From an uncultured Lachnospiraceae bacterium (lineage in GTDB: Bacteria > Bacillota > Clostridia > Lachnospirales > Lachnospiraceae): a DNA stretch of 64,000 nucleotides. The stretch covers positions 150,192 to 214,191 of the forward strand of contig CANRFZ010000001.1 of assembly GCA_947630025.1 (NCBI GenBank), given 5' to 3'. Positions 1-8,273 of this stretch are shown piece by piece; positions within the stretch are counted from its first letter, which is position 1; each line of letters starts with the position of its first letter. The position numbers were made by a program, and so were the translations under genes. The notes beneath the pieces are model-generated. The model did no database searches. It worked only from the letters and a program-made list of their open reading frames with translations, and was not told the DNA's origin.

Positions 1-804
1 CCTGAGTTTGATCGTGCTCCGGTAGTCAAAGTCAAAATCGCTGATGGTGACGTCGGACACCTGCAGCCCGTCGATAAACGTTCCCTTCCTGTTGAGCACC
101 AGAATTTTGAGCAGTCCGTACTGGTTCCAGTTGGGATACCACCAGTCCGGCGTGAAGATTCCCTTCATATTGCCGAAATCGCCGGGGCTCGTCCAGACGG
201 CGACCTTTTTATTATTGATAAAAAACGAGATGTCCGAGGGCCATATTTCATTGGTGCCCGGCGCCTCGGAGCAGAGCTCCAGCGATATCGTGATCTGATC
301 GATCTTCTGCCCGAACGGAATAAAATTCGGTACCACATATTCCACATACCCTCTCGTGAACCAGAGAATATCCGCATTGTACCTGTCGGGATGGGCGAAA
401 TATCTCGTATCGTCCACTTCCCCGATGATGGCGGTGTCGGAGGCCAGCCCGCAGGTGGGGTACACGGAATAGTCCGAAAAATGGCCCACTTTGAGATCCG
501 CCTGATAGACGTCTTTCAGCTCCTCCTGATCGTCCATCTCGATCAGGATCTTATCCAGATGCACGGAGCATTTCTTCTGATTGCCGTGCCCCGCCGTCTC
601 GTTGGAAACCATCACGAGGCCGCAGTCCTCCAATTTCCTGATATGGCCCGTGAGCGCCCCATTGGTGATATTGAGTCTGGCGGCGAGCTCGTTCATGTTC
701 ATGCCGTGGTTCTCCATCAGAATCTTGATGATCTCTATTCTGACCTCCGAACCCAGCGCCTTAAAGATGTCCAGTCCTTCTTCCAGAGATTTGATATGCA
801 GCAT
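1..804 (-). CDS. ArsR-type winged-helix regulator, cut by the window edge
   Basis: The frame is open from the ATG at 802-804 to the left edge (268 codons, no stop), so the C-terminus is missing. Residues 1-80 form a winged helix: KALGSEVRIEIIKILMENHG followed by MNELAARLNITNGALTGHI as recognition helix. The rest is an aromatic, beta-rich domain (FTPDWWYPNWNQYG region) of the kind fused to ArsR helices in clostridial and Paenibacillus regulators beside sugar transporters. GGAGA sits 5 nt before the start. No metal-binding cysteine motif is visible in the part present, so a sugar or other ligand role is more likely than metal sensing; that is inference. Its target is probably left of the window. 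Confidence 0.8.
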   Translation of the reverse strand, partial: MLHIKSLEEGLDIFKALGSEVRIEIIKILMENHGMNMNELAARLNITNGALTGHIRKLEDCGLVMVSNETAGHGNQKKCSVHLDKILIEMDDQEELKDVYQADLKVGHFSDYSVYPTCGLASDTAIIGEVDDTRYFAHPDRYNADILWFTRGYVEYVVPNFIPFGQKIDQITISLELCSEAPGTNEIWPSDISFFINNKKVAVWTSPGDFGNMKGIFTPDWWYPNWNQYGLLKILVLNRKGTFIDGLQVSDVTISDFDFDYRSTIKLR

Positions 805-862
805 GGGAATCTCCTAAGTATTAGTATAGTAAAAACTTTTATGCACACGATAATACCCTTTT

Positions 863-890
863 ATTATACCCATTTTGCTGAAATAGTCAA
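863..890 (-). promoter_or_regulatory. Promoter of the ArsR-type regulator
   Basis: On the minus strand TTGACT (885-890) and TATAAT (863-868) are separated by 16 nt, a close match to a sigma-A promoter. It lies about 60 nt upstream of the ATG at 804. Confidence 0.7.
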
Positions 891-1008
891 ATCCTTTGTA
901 GTAAGTTAAAATATTTTACGATTATATAAAAATCGAACATTCCCACTCTTTTTTCCATGAGGATACGAATTTGTTGACGATGCCACCGCCGATAAAGCGG
1001 TTTTTTAA

Positions 1009-1641
1009 TTATTCCTCCAGCCTTTTATGAATCCCGCCAATCCAAGCGGTGTCCCCGCTTTCAAACATCTTTATAAACTTTCCGAAATTACTGCTGCCGG
1101 CAGCGGAATCATCTGCGGTTAAATGATTGATTCGTCTTTTCATATCCTCGTAATTCTCTGCCGTAATATGTTCCATAACCGCAGCAATCTGATCCGCTCT
1201 TGCCTTGTAATTCTCTATCCCCGTATACTTTCTGATCATAGGCGCATTGATCTGTTTGGTCGAAGATTTTACATTTTCATCGGTCCAGTGCTTAGATATA
1301 ATCTGCATCGTACAGGGGTTGCCGAATATAACCACTTCATCCGCAGCATGATCCATGCCATGAAATTCATTGATCTTGTGTTTAATATCCTCATACTGCT
1401 CATAAGGTTTCTTCTCGGTATCGCAGAACACCAGCACCAGTTCGTCGGCTCCGTTTTGATATCTGTCCTGATACCTCGCCGGGATATTGCCGTTTCCGCA
1501 GGCATTCACCAATGATATCTCATATTGGTCATTCCATACTTTTAACTGTATCAGACGTTTCAGGTATTCATATTCTTCGTTTCCTTCACAGATAATACAG
1601 ATTTTATGATGATCCGAAATTCTCGGTAACCTATTTGGCAT
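1009..1641 (-). CDS. RloB-like protein, partner of the upstream ATPase
   Basis: A protein of about 210 residues that resembles RloB (AbiLii-type). It has an early I-C-E-G segment (ICIICEGNEEYEYLKRLI), a central acidic LVLVFCDTEKK strand end like a Toprim-type metal site, and NPC/EHW-like positions further on. The gene overlaps the stop of the ATPase gene, showing translational coupling. I chose the second ATG (1641) because AAAGGGGG abuts the first ATG (1650) but is well spaced from the second. RloA/RloB and AbiL pairs are known phage-abortive systems: the ATPase senses or regulates and the Toprim-like protein is the suspected nuclease. Activity here is inferred from family and gene order. 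Confidence 0.7.
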   Translation of the reverse strand: MPNRLPRISDHHKICIICEGNEEYEYLKRLIQLKVWNDQYEISLVNACGNGNIPARYQDRYQNGADELVLVFCDTEKKPYEQYEDIKHKINEFHGMDHAADEVVIFGNPCTMQIISKHWTDENVKSSTKQINAPMIRKYTGIENYKARADQIAAVMEHITAENYEDMKRRINHLTADDSAAGSSNFGKFIKMFESGDTAWIGGIHKRLEE

Positions 1642-2908
1642 TGGCGGCATCCCCCTTTACGTTGCCTTTCATGCTCAGTAGTGAATTGATCAGTTCAGGA
1701 TCGGGCAGCGCTCCAAGGGCGCCTTTCCTGTATTTTTCGATAACATCTGTCGTATCTCTCACGCCCTGTTGTGCTGTAAAATCCGCAAGCGAATATACAT
1801 ATACCCCTTCTTCGTCCTTATGAACAAACCAGATCTGCTCCTTTCTAAACATCCTTTTGCAATCCATAAGATTGATATCGTGAACGGTAAATATCATCTG
1901 CGCATCTGTATTTAATTCATTATTAAACATCGCCACAACTGCTCTGGTGAGCTTAAAATGAATACTGCTGTCCAGCTCATCTACAACAAGAATCCTCCCT
2001 TGTTCCAGCGCCTCAATCACATAACTCGCAATCGCCGCAATTTTTTTTGTTCCGGTAGAATCAAATAACATACTTGGTACAGGAACGCCTTTATATGTGG
2101 AAACCAGCCTGATTTTGTCCATGACATCTTCCGGTATGGAAAGCACCTTTTCTTCAGCCATCTCCTCGCCCTTATCGCTCTGAAACTTTATCTTGTCCAT
2201 ATCGGCAAATTCAAAGTTATCCATATACAAATCCGCATTTTTGATAAAATCAACGACCTTTTCCTGCAATTCGTTTTTACTTTTCATAAGTTCAATGGTA
2301 TGCTGGATCGGTATATTATTCATATTGATAATGTCAACTTTCTGCGCGAAGCCGACCAAAATCTGTTTCATCTCTCCTATACGCTCAAATTTGCCTGCGT
2401 CCACGACATAGCACAATATATTATTTTTTGACATAACAGGGATCATTTCCTGCAGATTGTGATCCGCACATTCATAGATTTCGTTTACACTGTCTTTTTT
2501 AAGCCAGCAGACCGTTTTTTCATTATGATACTGATCCTTTAAAATCTCTGAAAATGCCTCGTAGATATATTCTTCTTTGTCTGCGTCATACTTGAAATCA
2601 TAGGAAAATTTCCTGCCCGAAAACATAAAAGTGATTCCCAGCGCGCATACAGAATCCCCGGTAAAAATATTGGGCTGCAATCCATTTTTCTTATTTAGGA
2701 GCACGCCTTTTATTCCCCTGATACATTTCACCAGACACGTTTTCCCCGCATTATTGGGCCCGTAAATTCCCGCCGTCTTAAGGACATGAAAATTATTTTC
2801 TTTATGAACGTTCGAACCGAATTTTTTATTTCTCATATCCGCTTTCATGGAAAATACAATTTCATCCTCAAACACATAACAGTTTTTTGCCCTTACTTCG
2901 ATAATCAT
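1631..2908 (-). CDS. RloA/AbiLi-like AAA15 ATPase
   Basis: ABC/SMC-like ATPase of 425 residues. The N-terminus (MIIEVRAKNCYVFED) is typical of AAA15 proteins. Walker A is GPNNAGKTCL near residue 50, Walker B is RILVVDELDSS near residue 310, and FTVHDINLMD is the following H-loop region. GGAGG is 8 nt before the ATG. With the overlapping RloB-like gene it forms a two-gene defence-type cassette that has its own promoter and lies between an unrelated regulator and the end of the glycan operon, a typical accessory setting. An OLD-family nuclease is less likely because the Toprim-like part is a separate gene. Confidence 0.75.
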   Translation of the reverse strand: MIIEVRAKNCYVFEDEIVFSMKADMRNKKFGSNVHKENNFHVLKTAGIYGPNNAGKTCLVKCIRGIKGVLLNKKNGLQPNIFTGDSVCALGITFMFSGRKFSYDFKYDADKEEYIYEAFSEILKDQYHNEKTVCWLKKDSVNEIYECADHNLQEMIPVMSKNNILCYVVDAGKFERIGEMKQILVGFAQKVDIINMNNIPIQHTIELMKSKNELQEKVVDFIKNADLYMDNFEFADMDKIKFQSDKGEEMAEEKVLSIPEDVMDKIRLVSTYKGVPVPSMLFDSTGTKKIAAIASYVIEALEQGRILVVDELDSSIHFKLTRAVVAMFNNELNTDAQMIFTVHDINLMDCKRMFRKEQIWFVHKDEEGVYVYSLADFTAQQGVRDTTDVIEKYRKGALGALPDPELINSLLSMKGNVKGDAANAK

Positions 2909-2946
2909 CAGCCATTCCTCCGGTTATTTTTCGGTCTTTTCTATAT

Positions 2947-2985
2947 ATTATACTATAAAATATTTTTTATGCAACTTTTTTGCAT
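2947..2985 (-). promoter_or_regulatory. Promoter and possible operator of the RloA/RloB-like pair
   Basis: On the minus strand TTGCAT (2969-2974) and TATAAT (2947-2952) are spaced by 16 nt. The -35 is one arm of the inverted repeat ATGCAA-CTTTT-TTGCAT (2969-2985), so a repressor could bind there. The surrounding 100 bp is very AT-rich compared with the flanking genes. Confidence 0.6.
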
Positions 2986-3024
2986 GAATTATTTTTTCTT
3001 TTTCGTGGCTCCGTTTTCGGGCAG

Positions 3025-3060
3025 CAAAAAACGGCATCTCCGATTTACGGAAATGCCGTT
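3025..3060 (-). terminator. Terminator of the surface-glycan operon
   Basis: On the minus strand, just after the pyruvyl transferase stop, AACGGCAT and ATGCCGTT pair across a short TCCG/CGGA-extended stem and are followed by TTTTTT. This is a clear intrinsic terminator closing the operon that begins near 17007. Confidence 0.85.
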
Positions 3061-3073
3061 CCGTTCCCCACCC

Positions 3074-4366
3074 TCACAACTTTTCAAAGGTTCTGCATAC
3101 CGCTCCTTTGATCAGGGCGAAGCTATAATGACACAATAGCATCTTATGGGCGGCTTCGTGGGCCGCCGGCGCGACCACAAGAATCCATGTCTTTTTGTCT
3201 ACCAGCTTTTCTATCTCATTCGGATGAATGATTCTGATATTGTCCTTGTAAACACCGGCGGCATAAGTATCTATCGCATACTTGAGTCTGGCGCTGGGAT
3301 AATGCTTCGACATCTGCTCATAAAGGAGATAAGAATTTGGCATACAGACGCCCCAGATGCAGTATTCAAAACTGTCCGCTGGATTCATCGGAAGCCTTTG
3401 CACTGCCATTTCTTCTTCACCGGAATAATCGATATGCTGAATTTTATTGTTGTATATGGCAGCAAGTTCCACCCGCAGCCTCACCGTTTCCAACATATGC
3501 CCTGCCAGATCGGTCAGCGTGCGCTTTACTTCTTCCGGAATCCCCGCACGGACACTGTCAAAATCCAGCGTATCCAGATCCTCCGGTGCATAGAGGGGCA
3601 GAAACCTGTCGATGAACTGATACCGCTCGTCATAGGTGTCCCGCACCAGCACAATCGGTATTCCCATGGCCGCGCAGGGAGACGCAACATGAAGCCTTGT
3701 CGTAATGACAAGCCTCGCCTCATTCCGATATCTGTTTAACTGCTCTCTCGCCTGTTTATGATACTGCGCCGTCTCCTCCGGCGTCAGCCGGAAATCCAAG
3801 GCGTCACTGTGCATTCTGATGACCTGCGACAGATACTCGGCCCTTTCTTTGATGGCTGTCGGTATATGCGCCAGAATGCTTTCCGAACAGTCCACCAGAA
3901 ACACCTTTTCATAGCTGCCGCTCTCGCTTCTTCTCGGAAAAAGCATGGTAAGGCAGCCGGTAAGGAAAGCGTCAATCCCTTTGGACTGCAGATACCGAAC
4001 CGTATATTCGTCACGACATCCCACAGGCTGATGACTGCGCAGGGAAGCTACTTCCTCGTCGGATAGCTCCCGGTGAAAATGTAAACTGATAAACACCGGA
4101 TGAATCTTGTCAGACACAGGCAGAAACCGGGTGGCATAGCAGAAATGTTCGTAGTTCTCCGCTCCGTTAATAACCGCTATCACATCTTCTCCCGCATAAT
4201 CAGTCAGGTCGTACCTGTCAAGCGGCACGATCTCCTCCTCCGGGATTCCCAATTTTTGATACAACTCCAGTACCGCGAAGGATTGGATGGGATCGCCCAG
4301 ATTCATCGGTCTTTCGTTTCTGCCGGCAAGCAGATGTTTTCTGTAATTCATGTAGCCATATTTCAT
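3074..4366 (-). CDS. Polysaccharide pyruvyl transferase family protein
   Basis: About 430 residues. The NLGDPIQSFAVLELYQKLGI segment near the N-terminus and the later TRLHVASPCAAMGIPIVLV segment are the conserved blocks of the PF04230 family, which transfers pyruvate from PEP to sugars of surface polymers (CsaB, ExoV type). An ATG at 4381 is in frame, but GAGGAG lies 7 nt before the ATG at 4366, so the latter is the likely start; 4381 would place the ribosome site inside the gene. It is the last gene of the glycan operon and starts 11 nt after the LicD stop. The tail after about residue 350 is a separate small domain of unknown role. Confidence 0.8.
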   Translation of the reverse strand: MKYGYMNYRKHLLAGRNERPMNLGDPIQSFAVLELYQKLGIPEEEIVPLDRYDLTDYAGEDVIAVINGAENYEHFCYATRFLPVSDKIHPVFISLHFHRELSDEEVASLRSHQPVGCRDEYTVRYLQSKGIDAFLTGCLTMLFPRRSESGSYEKVFLVDCSESILAHIPTAIKERAEYLSQVIRMHSDALDFRLTPEETAQYHKQAREQLNRYRNEARLVITTRLHVASPCAAMGIPIVLVRDTYDERYQFIDRFLPLYAPEDLDTLDFDSVRAGIPEEVKRTLTDLAGHMLETVRLRVELAAIYNNKIQHIDYSGEEEMAVQRLPMNPADSFEYCIWGVCMPNSYLLYEQMSKHYPSARLKYAIDTYAAGVYKDNIRIIHPNEIEKLVDKKTWILVVAPAAHEAAHKMLLCHYSFALIKGAVCRTFEKL

Positions 4367-4377
4367 AAGGTCTCTCC

Positions 4378-5979
4378 TCAAATGTCCGAATACAAATCTC
4401 CCAATTCAATCAGCGCGTCATTTTTGGGAACTCTTTTCAAAAGAGGCGGATACTTCATATGATCCTTGCCGTAGCAGTAATCAAGCACCCCTTTCGTATC
4501 CCGCGGCGCCAGAAACTTATAGCCTTCAAACACAATCTCAACAGGATCGTCAAAACACTCCCTTTTCACAAATCCAATATGATACGGACTTCTGTCAAGC
4601 CCGTTTAAAAAGAGCATTTTGTTCCTCTTATGCTTAAAAAATGTGGCGGCTTTCAGGAAACGTCTGTAGGCTTCCTTGTTTCCCATCCTGGCAAGCAGCC
4701 TGTAATATCCGCGCTTCACCTTATCCTTTTCCGATTCGGCGCCCATATAGGCCCAGCACGCAGTCCGGAAAAACCAGCAGATCCTGGTCTGAATCGCGTG
4801 AAGCAGAAAACAGGGCGCGCCGTTAAAGAGGGGAACAATGTCCACGTATACCCCCGGATGATATTTAAAACCGTCACGGCCCCTTTTGGTATAGACGGTG
4901 CCGTTCCGTTTCAGATGGGCATACGTGATATTGCAGTCAGCTTCCTTGTCCTGATATCTGAAATAATACTTTTCACTGTCGAGTTCCTCGTCAATGACCT
5001 CGATCAGCTTCCGGTAATCTTCATAAGGCATATTGATGTCGGCGTCGTCGTCCCACGGGACAAATCCGCCGTGCCGCACCGCGCCGAGCAGCGTCCCAAA
5101 CGCAATATTATATTTCAGATGATGTTTCCTGCAGATCCGGTCGATTTCTTTCATCATATCCAGTTGTATTAACTGGATGCGCCTCAGATCGCGCCCGCCG
5201 CGCAGCAGCAGCTCCGACACTTTATCCGTTCCGTTTTCCACTTGATTCTTATAATTGCGTTCTATGAACTCCTTGCGGTTTTTTATGACGCTTGCCGCCG
5301 TTCCGTAGAAATCTACCCGCTCCGTATCGAACTCGCGGTCTGTCATCCACGCGCAAGTATTGCCGATATTCTTATAGACGAGATAGTTTCCGGCGCGCCC
5401 GCTTTCGGTGAGTTCTTTTATCATGCCGGCGATCGTATAACGGCGCTTCTTACTCCTGCGACAGTAATAACGCTGCTTCGTCCGGCCTATTTTCTCTCTA
5501 ATCGGGCTAAACAACCGCTTGTGCGGCAGCGGACTCCTGCAGTCAAGATAGCGGAAGGCGCGCTCTATAGATCTGCACGTCCTTTGGCATTCGGACATAC
5601 TGCGCCCGGCAGAAAAGACAGGGGTAAGAACAATTTTGGTCTTATAATAGATTTCGTCCTTTTCCCTGCCTGCAGGAAGCAGATTTTTGTCTTGATGCGT
5701 GAGCCATGCCGACAGAGTATCAAACTGCTCCGTGTTGGCATAAGTGGCCAGCGCAATATGATATTCCTCTTTATGATCCACAAGAATCTGCAGCAGTCTG
5801 CGATAGTCTTCATATAGCAGACATATCATCAAACCGTTGGGATTGAAATACTCCTCGCCGAGGCGGTATTCATAGTTGATTAAAGCCATGCCGCTCAGCG
5901 TATATTTTAGTTTATGATCCTCACAGATCCCATTCACCAGCTTCAGTAGTTCCAGCGCTTCCAACTGTGCATCCGTCAA
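4378..5979 (-). CDS. Tandem LicD-family phosphotransferase with a degenerate first copy
   Basis: The C-terminal half carries the complete LicD signature GTLLGAVRHGGFVPWDDDAD at residues 295-314, the metal and nucleotidyl site of enzymes that transfer phosphocholine or phosphopolyols to glycans. The N-terminal 100 residues repeat the same architecture (LLKLVNGICEDHKLKYTLSG, then LLYEDYRRLL) but lack the W-D-D-D acids, so this half looks like a decayed duplicate. A basic segment (CRRSKKRRY) joins the halves. The start is TTG (5977-5979) preceded by GGGGAG at 9 nt, and it overlaps the acyltransferase gene by 59 nt. The substrate is unknown; a CDP-alcohol from the operon's cytidylyltransferase is a reasonable guess. 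Confidence 0.8.
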   Translation of the reverse strand: MTDAQLEALELLKLVNGICEDHKLKYTLSGMALINYEYRLGEEYFNPNGLMICLLYEDYRRLLQILVDHKEEYHIALATYANTEQFDTLSAWLTHQDKNLLPAGREKDEIYYKTKIVLTPVFSAGRSMSECQRTCRSIERAFRYLDCRSPLPHKRLFSPIREKIGRTKQRYYCRRSKKRRYTIAGMIKELTESGRAGNYLVYKNIGNTCAWMTDREFDTERVDFYGTAASVIKNRKEFIERNYKNQVENGTDKVSELLLRGGRDLRRIQLIQLDMMKEIDRICRKHHLKYNIAFGTLLGAVRHGGFVPWDDDADINMPYEDYRKLIEVIDEELDSEKYYFRYQDKEADCNITYAHLKRNGTVYTKRGRDGFKYHPGVYVDIVPLFNGAPCFLLHAIQTRICWFFRTACWAYMGAESEKDKVKRGYYRLLARMGNKEAYRRFLKAATFFKHKRNKMLFLNGLDRSPYHIGFVKRECFDDPVEIVFEGYKFLAPRDTKGVLDYCYGKDHMKYPPLLKRVPKNDALIELGDLYSDI

Positions 5980-7138
5980 TCATTTCATCTCCCCGCTCCT
6001 GATTTTCTTCGGTTAATCTGACATATTCCAGTCCGCAGTCGTCTATTTTTTTAGAATTATCCGTTCTGGCCCAGGCTATATTTTTCCGTGTTATTTTAAA
6101 AGGCGGCCCTACCGCAATACAGTTATTGGGCACATGATCACGAATAAAACAATCGGCCCCGATCAGACTTCCGGCTTCAATATGTGCGCCTTCAAAAATC
6201 ATGGATCTGTAGCCGATCCATACGTGATCTCCTATCGTCAGCGAGCTCTTTTTGCACAGTTCTACCGACGAAGAAATATTGGCGCCGCTTACCACATCAA
6301 AGATACTGTGTCTGGAATTATTCATGATCACCACATCAAATGACATCATGCAGTCTTTTCCGATATTTACCTCCGAATATTGATTGACATTGATCCAAAA
6401 GTTCTGCTGAATGGCCGTCCTGTCGCCAATCACAAGATCCGCACATTCATGAACCCATAGCTTGCCATTCTTTCTCAATGTCACTCGGCTGCCAAGCTCT
6501 GCATGACTGTCATGTAATATTTTAAAATCGATGCTCTCTATATGCACATTATGATTGATTTTCAGACTGGAGTTATCCCGGACAGTCATACAGACGCCAT
6601 CCATTTGGCACTCGTCGCCGATTTCCACCCGCACGTCACTGCCCACATTCATTTTACTGTTTAAAATCCAAGGGCCGCTTCCTATTCTGACCGTCGATCC
6701 GAACCCATAAAACATAATATCTAAATTGGGATGGCGTCCATAAATGATATTGCCGTGGTAATCTTCATAATAGTCTCCGCGTTCTTCCTTGATGCAGTCG
6801 CAGAAATAATAATAATCTTTATTTTTCCGGTAGCCAAGCGCCTGCAGTTCTTCTACAATGCACTTTTTATAATTTAACGGAACGACAACATAGTATTTCT
6901 CCGCATTTCCCCGCAGGATATCGCTGGCGTATACACCGTCCAAATTCTGCTTCTGCGCATCCGAATCGACAAAAATGATATCACAAAGCCCCGCCCTCTC
7001 AAGACGCAGTTTTATCCTTTTTCCCGTATCAAACGCGCCCCAGATCACAACCTGACGGTTATTGTAATAGCGCATCGTATTTGCCAAAATACAAGTCTGC
7101 CAGCTATTGGTCTCTATGATCTCAGGATATTTTTCCAT
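5921..7138 (-). CDS. Hexapeptide acyltransferase with N-terminal Rossmann module
   Basis: The C-terminal 250 residues show the left-handed beta-helix pattern of xenobiotic/serine-acetyltransferase-type enzymes: repeated I/V-G-x-x-x hexads such as VEIGDECQMDGV, LVIGDRTAIQQN, LTIGDHVWIGYRSMIFEGA, ending in IAVGPPFKI. The first 100 residues (VVIWGAFDTGKRIKLRLE, then FVDSDAQKQNLDGVY) form a PglD-like Rossmann module. The ATG at 7138 has GAGGA at good distance; the in-frame ATG at 7174 has none. It overlaps the FkbM gene by 17 nt and the LicD gene by 59 nt. It probably O- or N-acylates a sugar of the glycan made by this operon. Confidence 0.8.
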   Translation of the reverse strand: MEKYPEIIETNSWQTCILANTMRYYNNRQVVIWGAFDTGKRIKLRLERAGLCDIIFVDSDAQKQNLDGVYASDILRGNAEKYYVVVPLNYKKCIVEELQALGYRKNKDYYYFCDCIKEERGDYYEDYHGNIIYGRHPNLDIMFYGFGSTVRIGSGPWILNSKMNVGSDVRVEIGDECQMDGVCMTVRDNSSLKINHNVHIESIDFKILHDSHAELGSRVTLRKNGKLWVHECADLVIGDRTAIQQNFWINVNQYSEVNIGKDCMMSFDVVIMNNSRHSIFDVVSGANISSSVELCKKSSLTIGDHVWIGYRSMIFEGAHIEAGSLIGADCFIRDHVPNNCIAVGPPFKITRKNIAWARTDNSKKIDDCGLEYVRLTEENQERGDEMIDGCTVGSAGTTEAGEWDL

Positions 7139-8273
7139 TTTCTTCCTCAATCCAGCAGTAAAGATCCGTATCACAGTGATTCTTATTGTGATGCCTTACC
7201 GCGAACCGATACTCCGGCACCCAAGCCTTCAGCAGCAGCGGAATCCGATAGTAGTCCTCTCCACAGTGGTACAAAGATACCGCCAGCCGGGGCTTCCATG
7301 TCTTAATGATTCTCTCCGCGCCGTGCAGGGCGGCATATTCGCTTCCTTCGATATCCATTTTGATTAACGTAATCTTTTCGTCGGGCGGTATCACTTTATC
7401 TAACGTCGTCACGTTTACATCCACATAGTCGCTTTCATAGAGAGCGCTCGTCGCAAAGTCTCTGTTGTCTACGAGGAACGACCCGCTCGGCCTGTTGGTC
7501 ATTGCAAACTTCATCACGCAGTCGTGGTCAGACAACGCATAAGGCATCAGCGCCATCTCGGGATAATACTTTTTGTTTCTGACATGAGCCATGGCAAGCG
7601 CCAGATCAGCGATGCTCTCCTCCATACACTCAAAGGCATATATTTTTTTCAGTCTCAGGCCGTAAGTCTCGGCGAATTTTTTTAACGTATCGCCGTTATA
7701 TGCCCCGCAGTCTATGATAATTTCATCCTTGGGACATTCCTTCGCATGGACAAACGGAACGCGGTACTCGGCATCGCCCCTGACAATCAAATCCCGAAAA
7801 TCACATTCCCCGTACAGGCATCTTCTTTTGATGGCTTCGTTATAAATCCATTTGGACTTACCATCATACAAAAGGTCTGTCACCTGTTCTGTCTTGTCCT
7901 TGTTTTGGAGCAGTTCCACCGCCACCTGAGACAAAATATCATTCAGCAGGATACGGGCCGACATGATATGATAGGCTCCCATATGGCGGATCTGCTCGTA
8001 GATCTCAGGAATGCTGTTCTCTACGGCAATCACCACCAGCGTATTCTGCGGGCGCAGCTCCTTTAACGCTTCCGGAAGTCTGACCGGGATGCCGTATATG
8101 GTTGTGCCCTGCTTGTCCGCATCATTGTCAACGATAAAGGAAATGTGCCGCAAGTCCTCGTCATCCAGCCGGTTCAGGAAACGCAGGCAGTACTCGCCGC
8201 CGCAGAACACCACCGTTTCCATCTCTCTGCTCGCTTCTTTGAATTGGTCCATGGTAGGTAATAACTCTGTCAT
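7122..8273 (-). CDS. FkbM-family methyltransferase with N-terminal Rossmann module
   Basis: The SAM-binding block is IIIDCGAYNGDTLKKF in mid-protein, followed by YAFECMEESI and, further on, LIKMDIEGSEYAALHGA, the signature of FkbM methyltransferases that O-methylate sugars. Residues 15-95 (VVFCGGEYCLRFLNRL, IVDNDADKQGTTIYGIPV) are a PglD-like nucleotide-binding fold also seen in three operon neighbours. The start overlaps the stop of the radical SAM gene (ATGA). Role: methylation of a repeat-unit sugar or of an intermediate; the acceptor cannot be told from sequence. Confidence 0.8.
   Translation of the reverse strand: MTELLPTMDQFKEASREMETVVFCGGEYCLRFLNRLDDEDLRHISFIVDNDADKQGTTIYGIPVRLPEALKELRPQNTLVVIAVENSIPEIYEQIRHMGAYHIMSARILLNDILSQVAVELLQNKDKTEQVTDLLYDGKSKWIYNEAIKRRCLYGECDFRDLIVRGDAEYRVPFVHAKECPKDEIIIDCGAYNGDTLKKFAETYGLRLKKIYAFECMEESIADLALAMAHVRNKKYYPEMALMPYALSDHDCVMKFAMTNRPSGSFLVDNRDFATSALYESDYVDVNVTTLDKVIPPDEKITLIKMDIEGSEYAALHGAERIIKTWKPRLAVSLYHCGEDYYRIPLLLKAWVPEYRFAVRHHNKNHCDTDLYCWIEEENGKIS

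Noticed and set aside
391..909. Plus-strand frame of 172 codons at the left end
   Set aside because: Antisense of the ArsR-type regulator and its promoter; no ribosome site and no recognisable protein pattern.
982..1008. Terminator for the RloB-like gene (ACCGC/GCGGT followed by TTTTTT)
   Set aside because: The T run follows the stem on the plus strand, opposite to the gene; only 5 bp of stem.
4367..4381. Upstream start codon for the pyruvyl transferase
   Set aside because: The ATG at 4381 would include the gene's own ribosome site in the coding region; the ATG at 4366 is ideally spaced from it.
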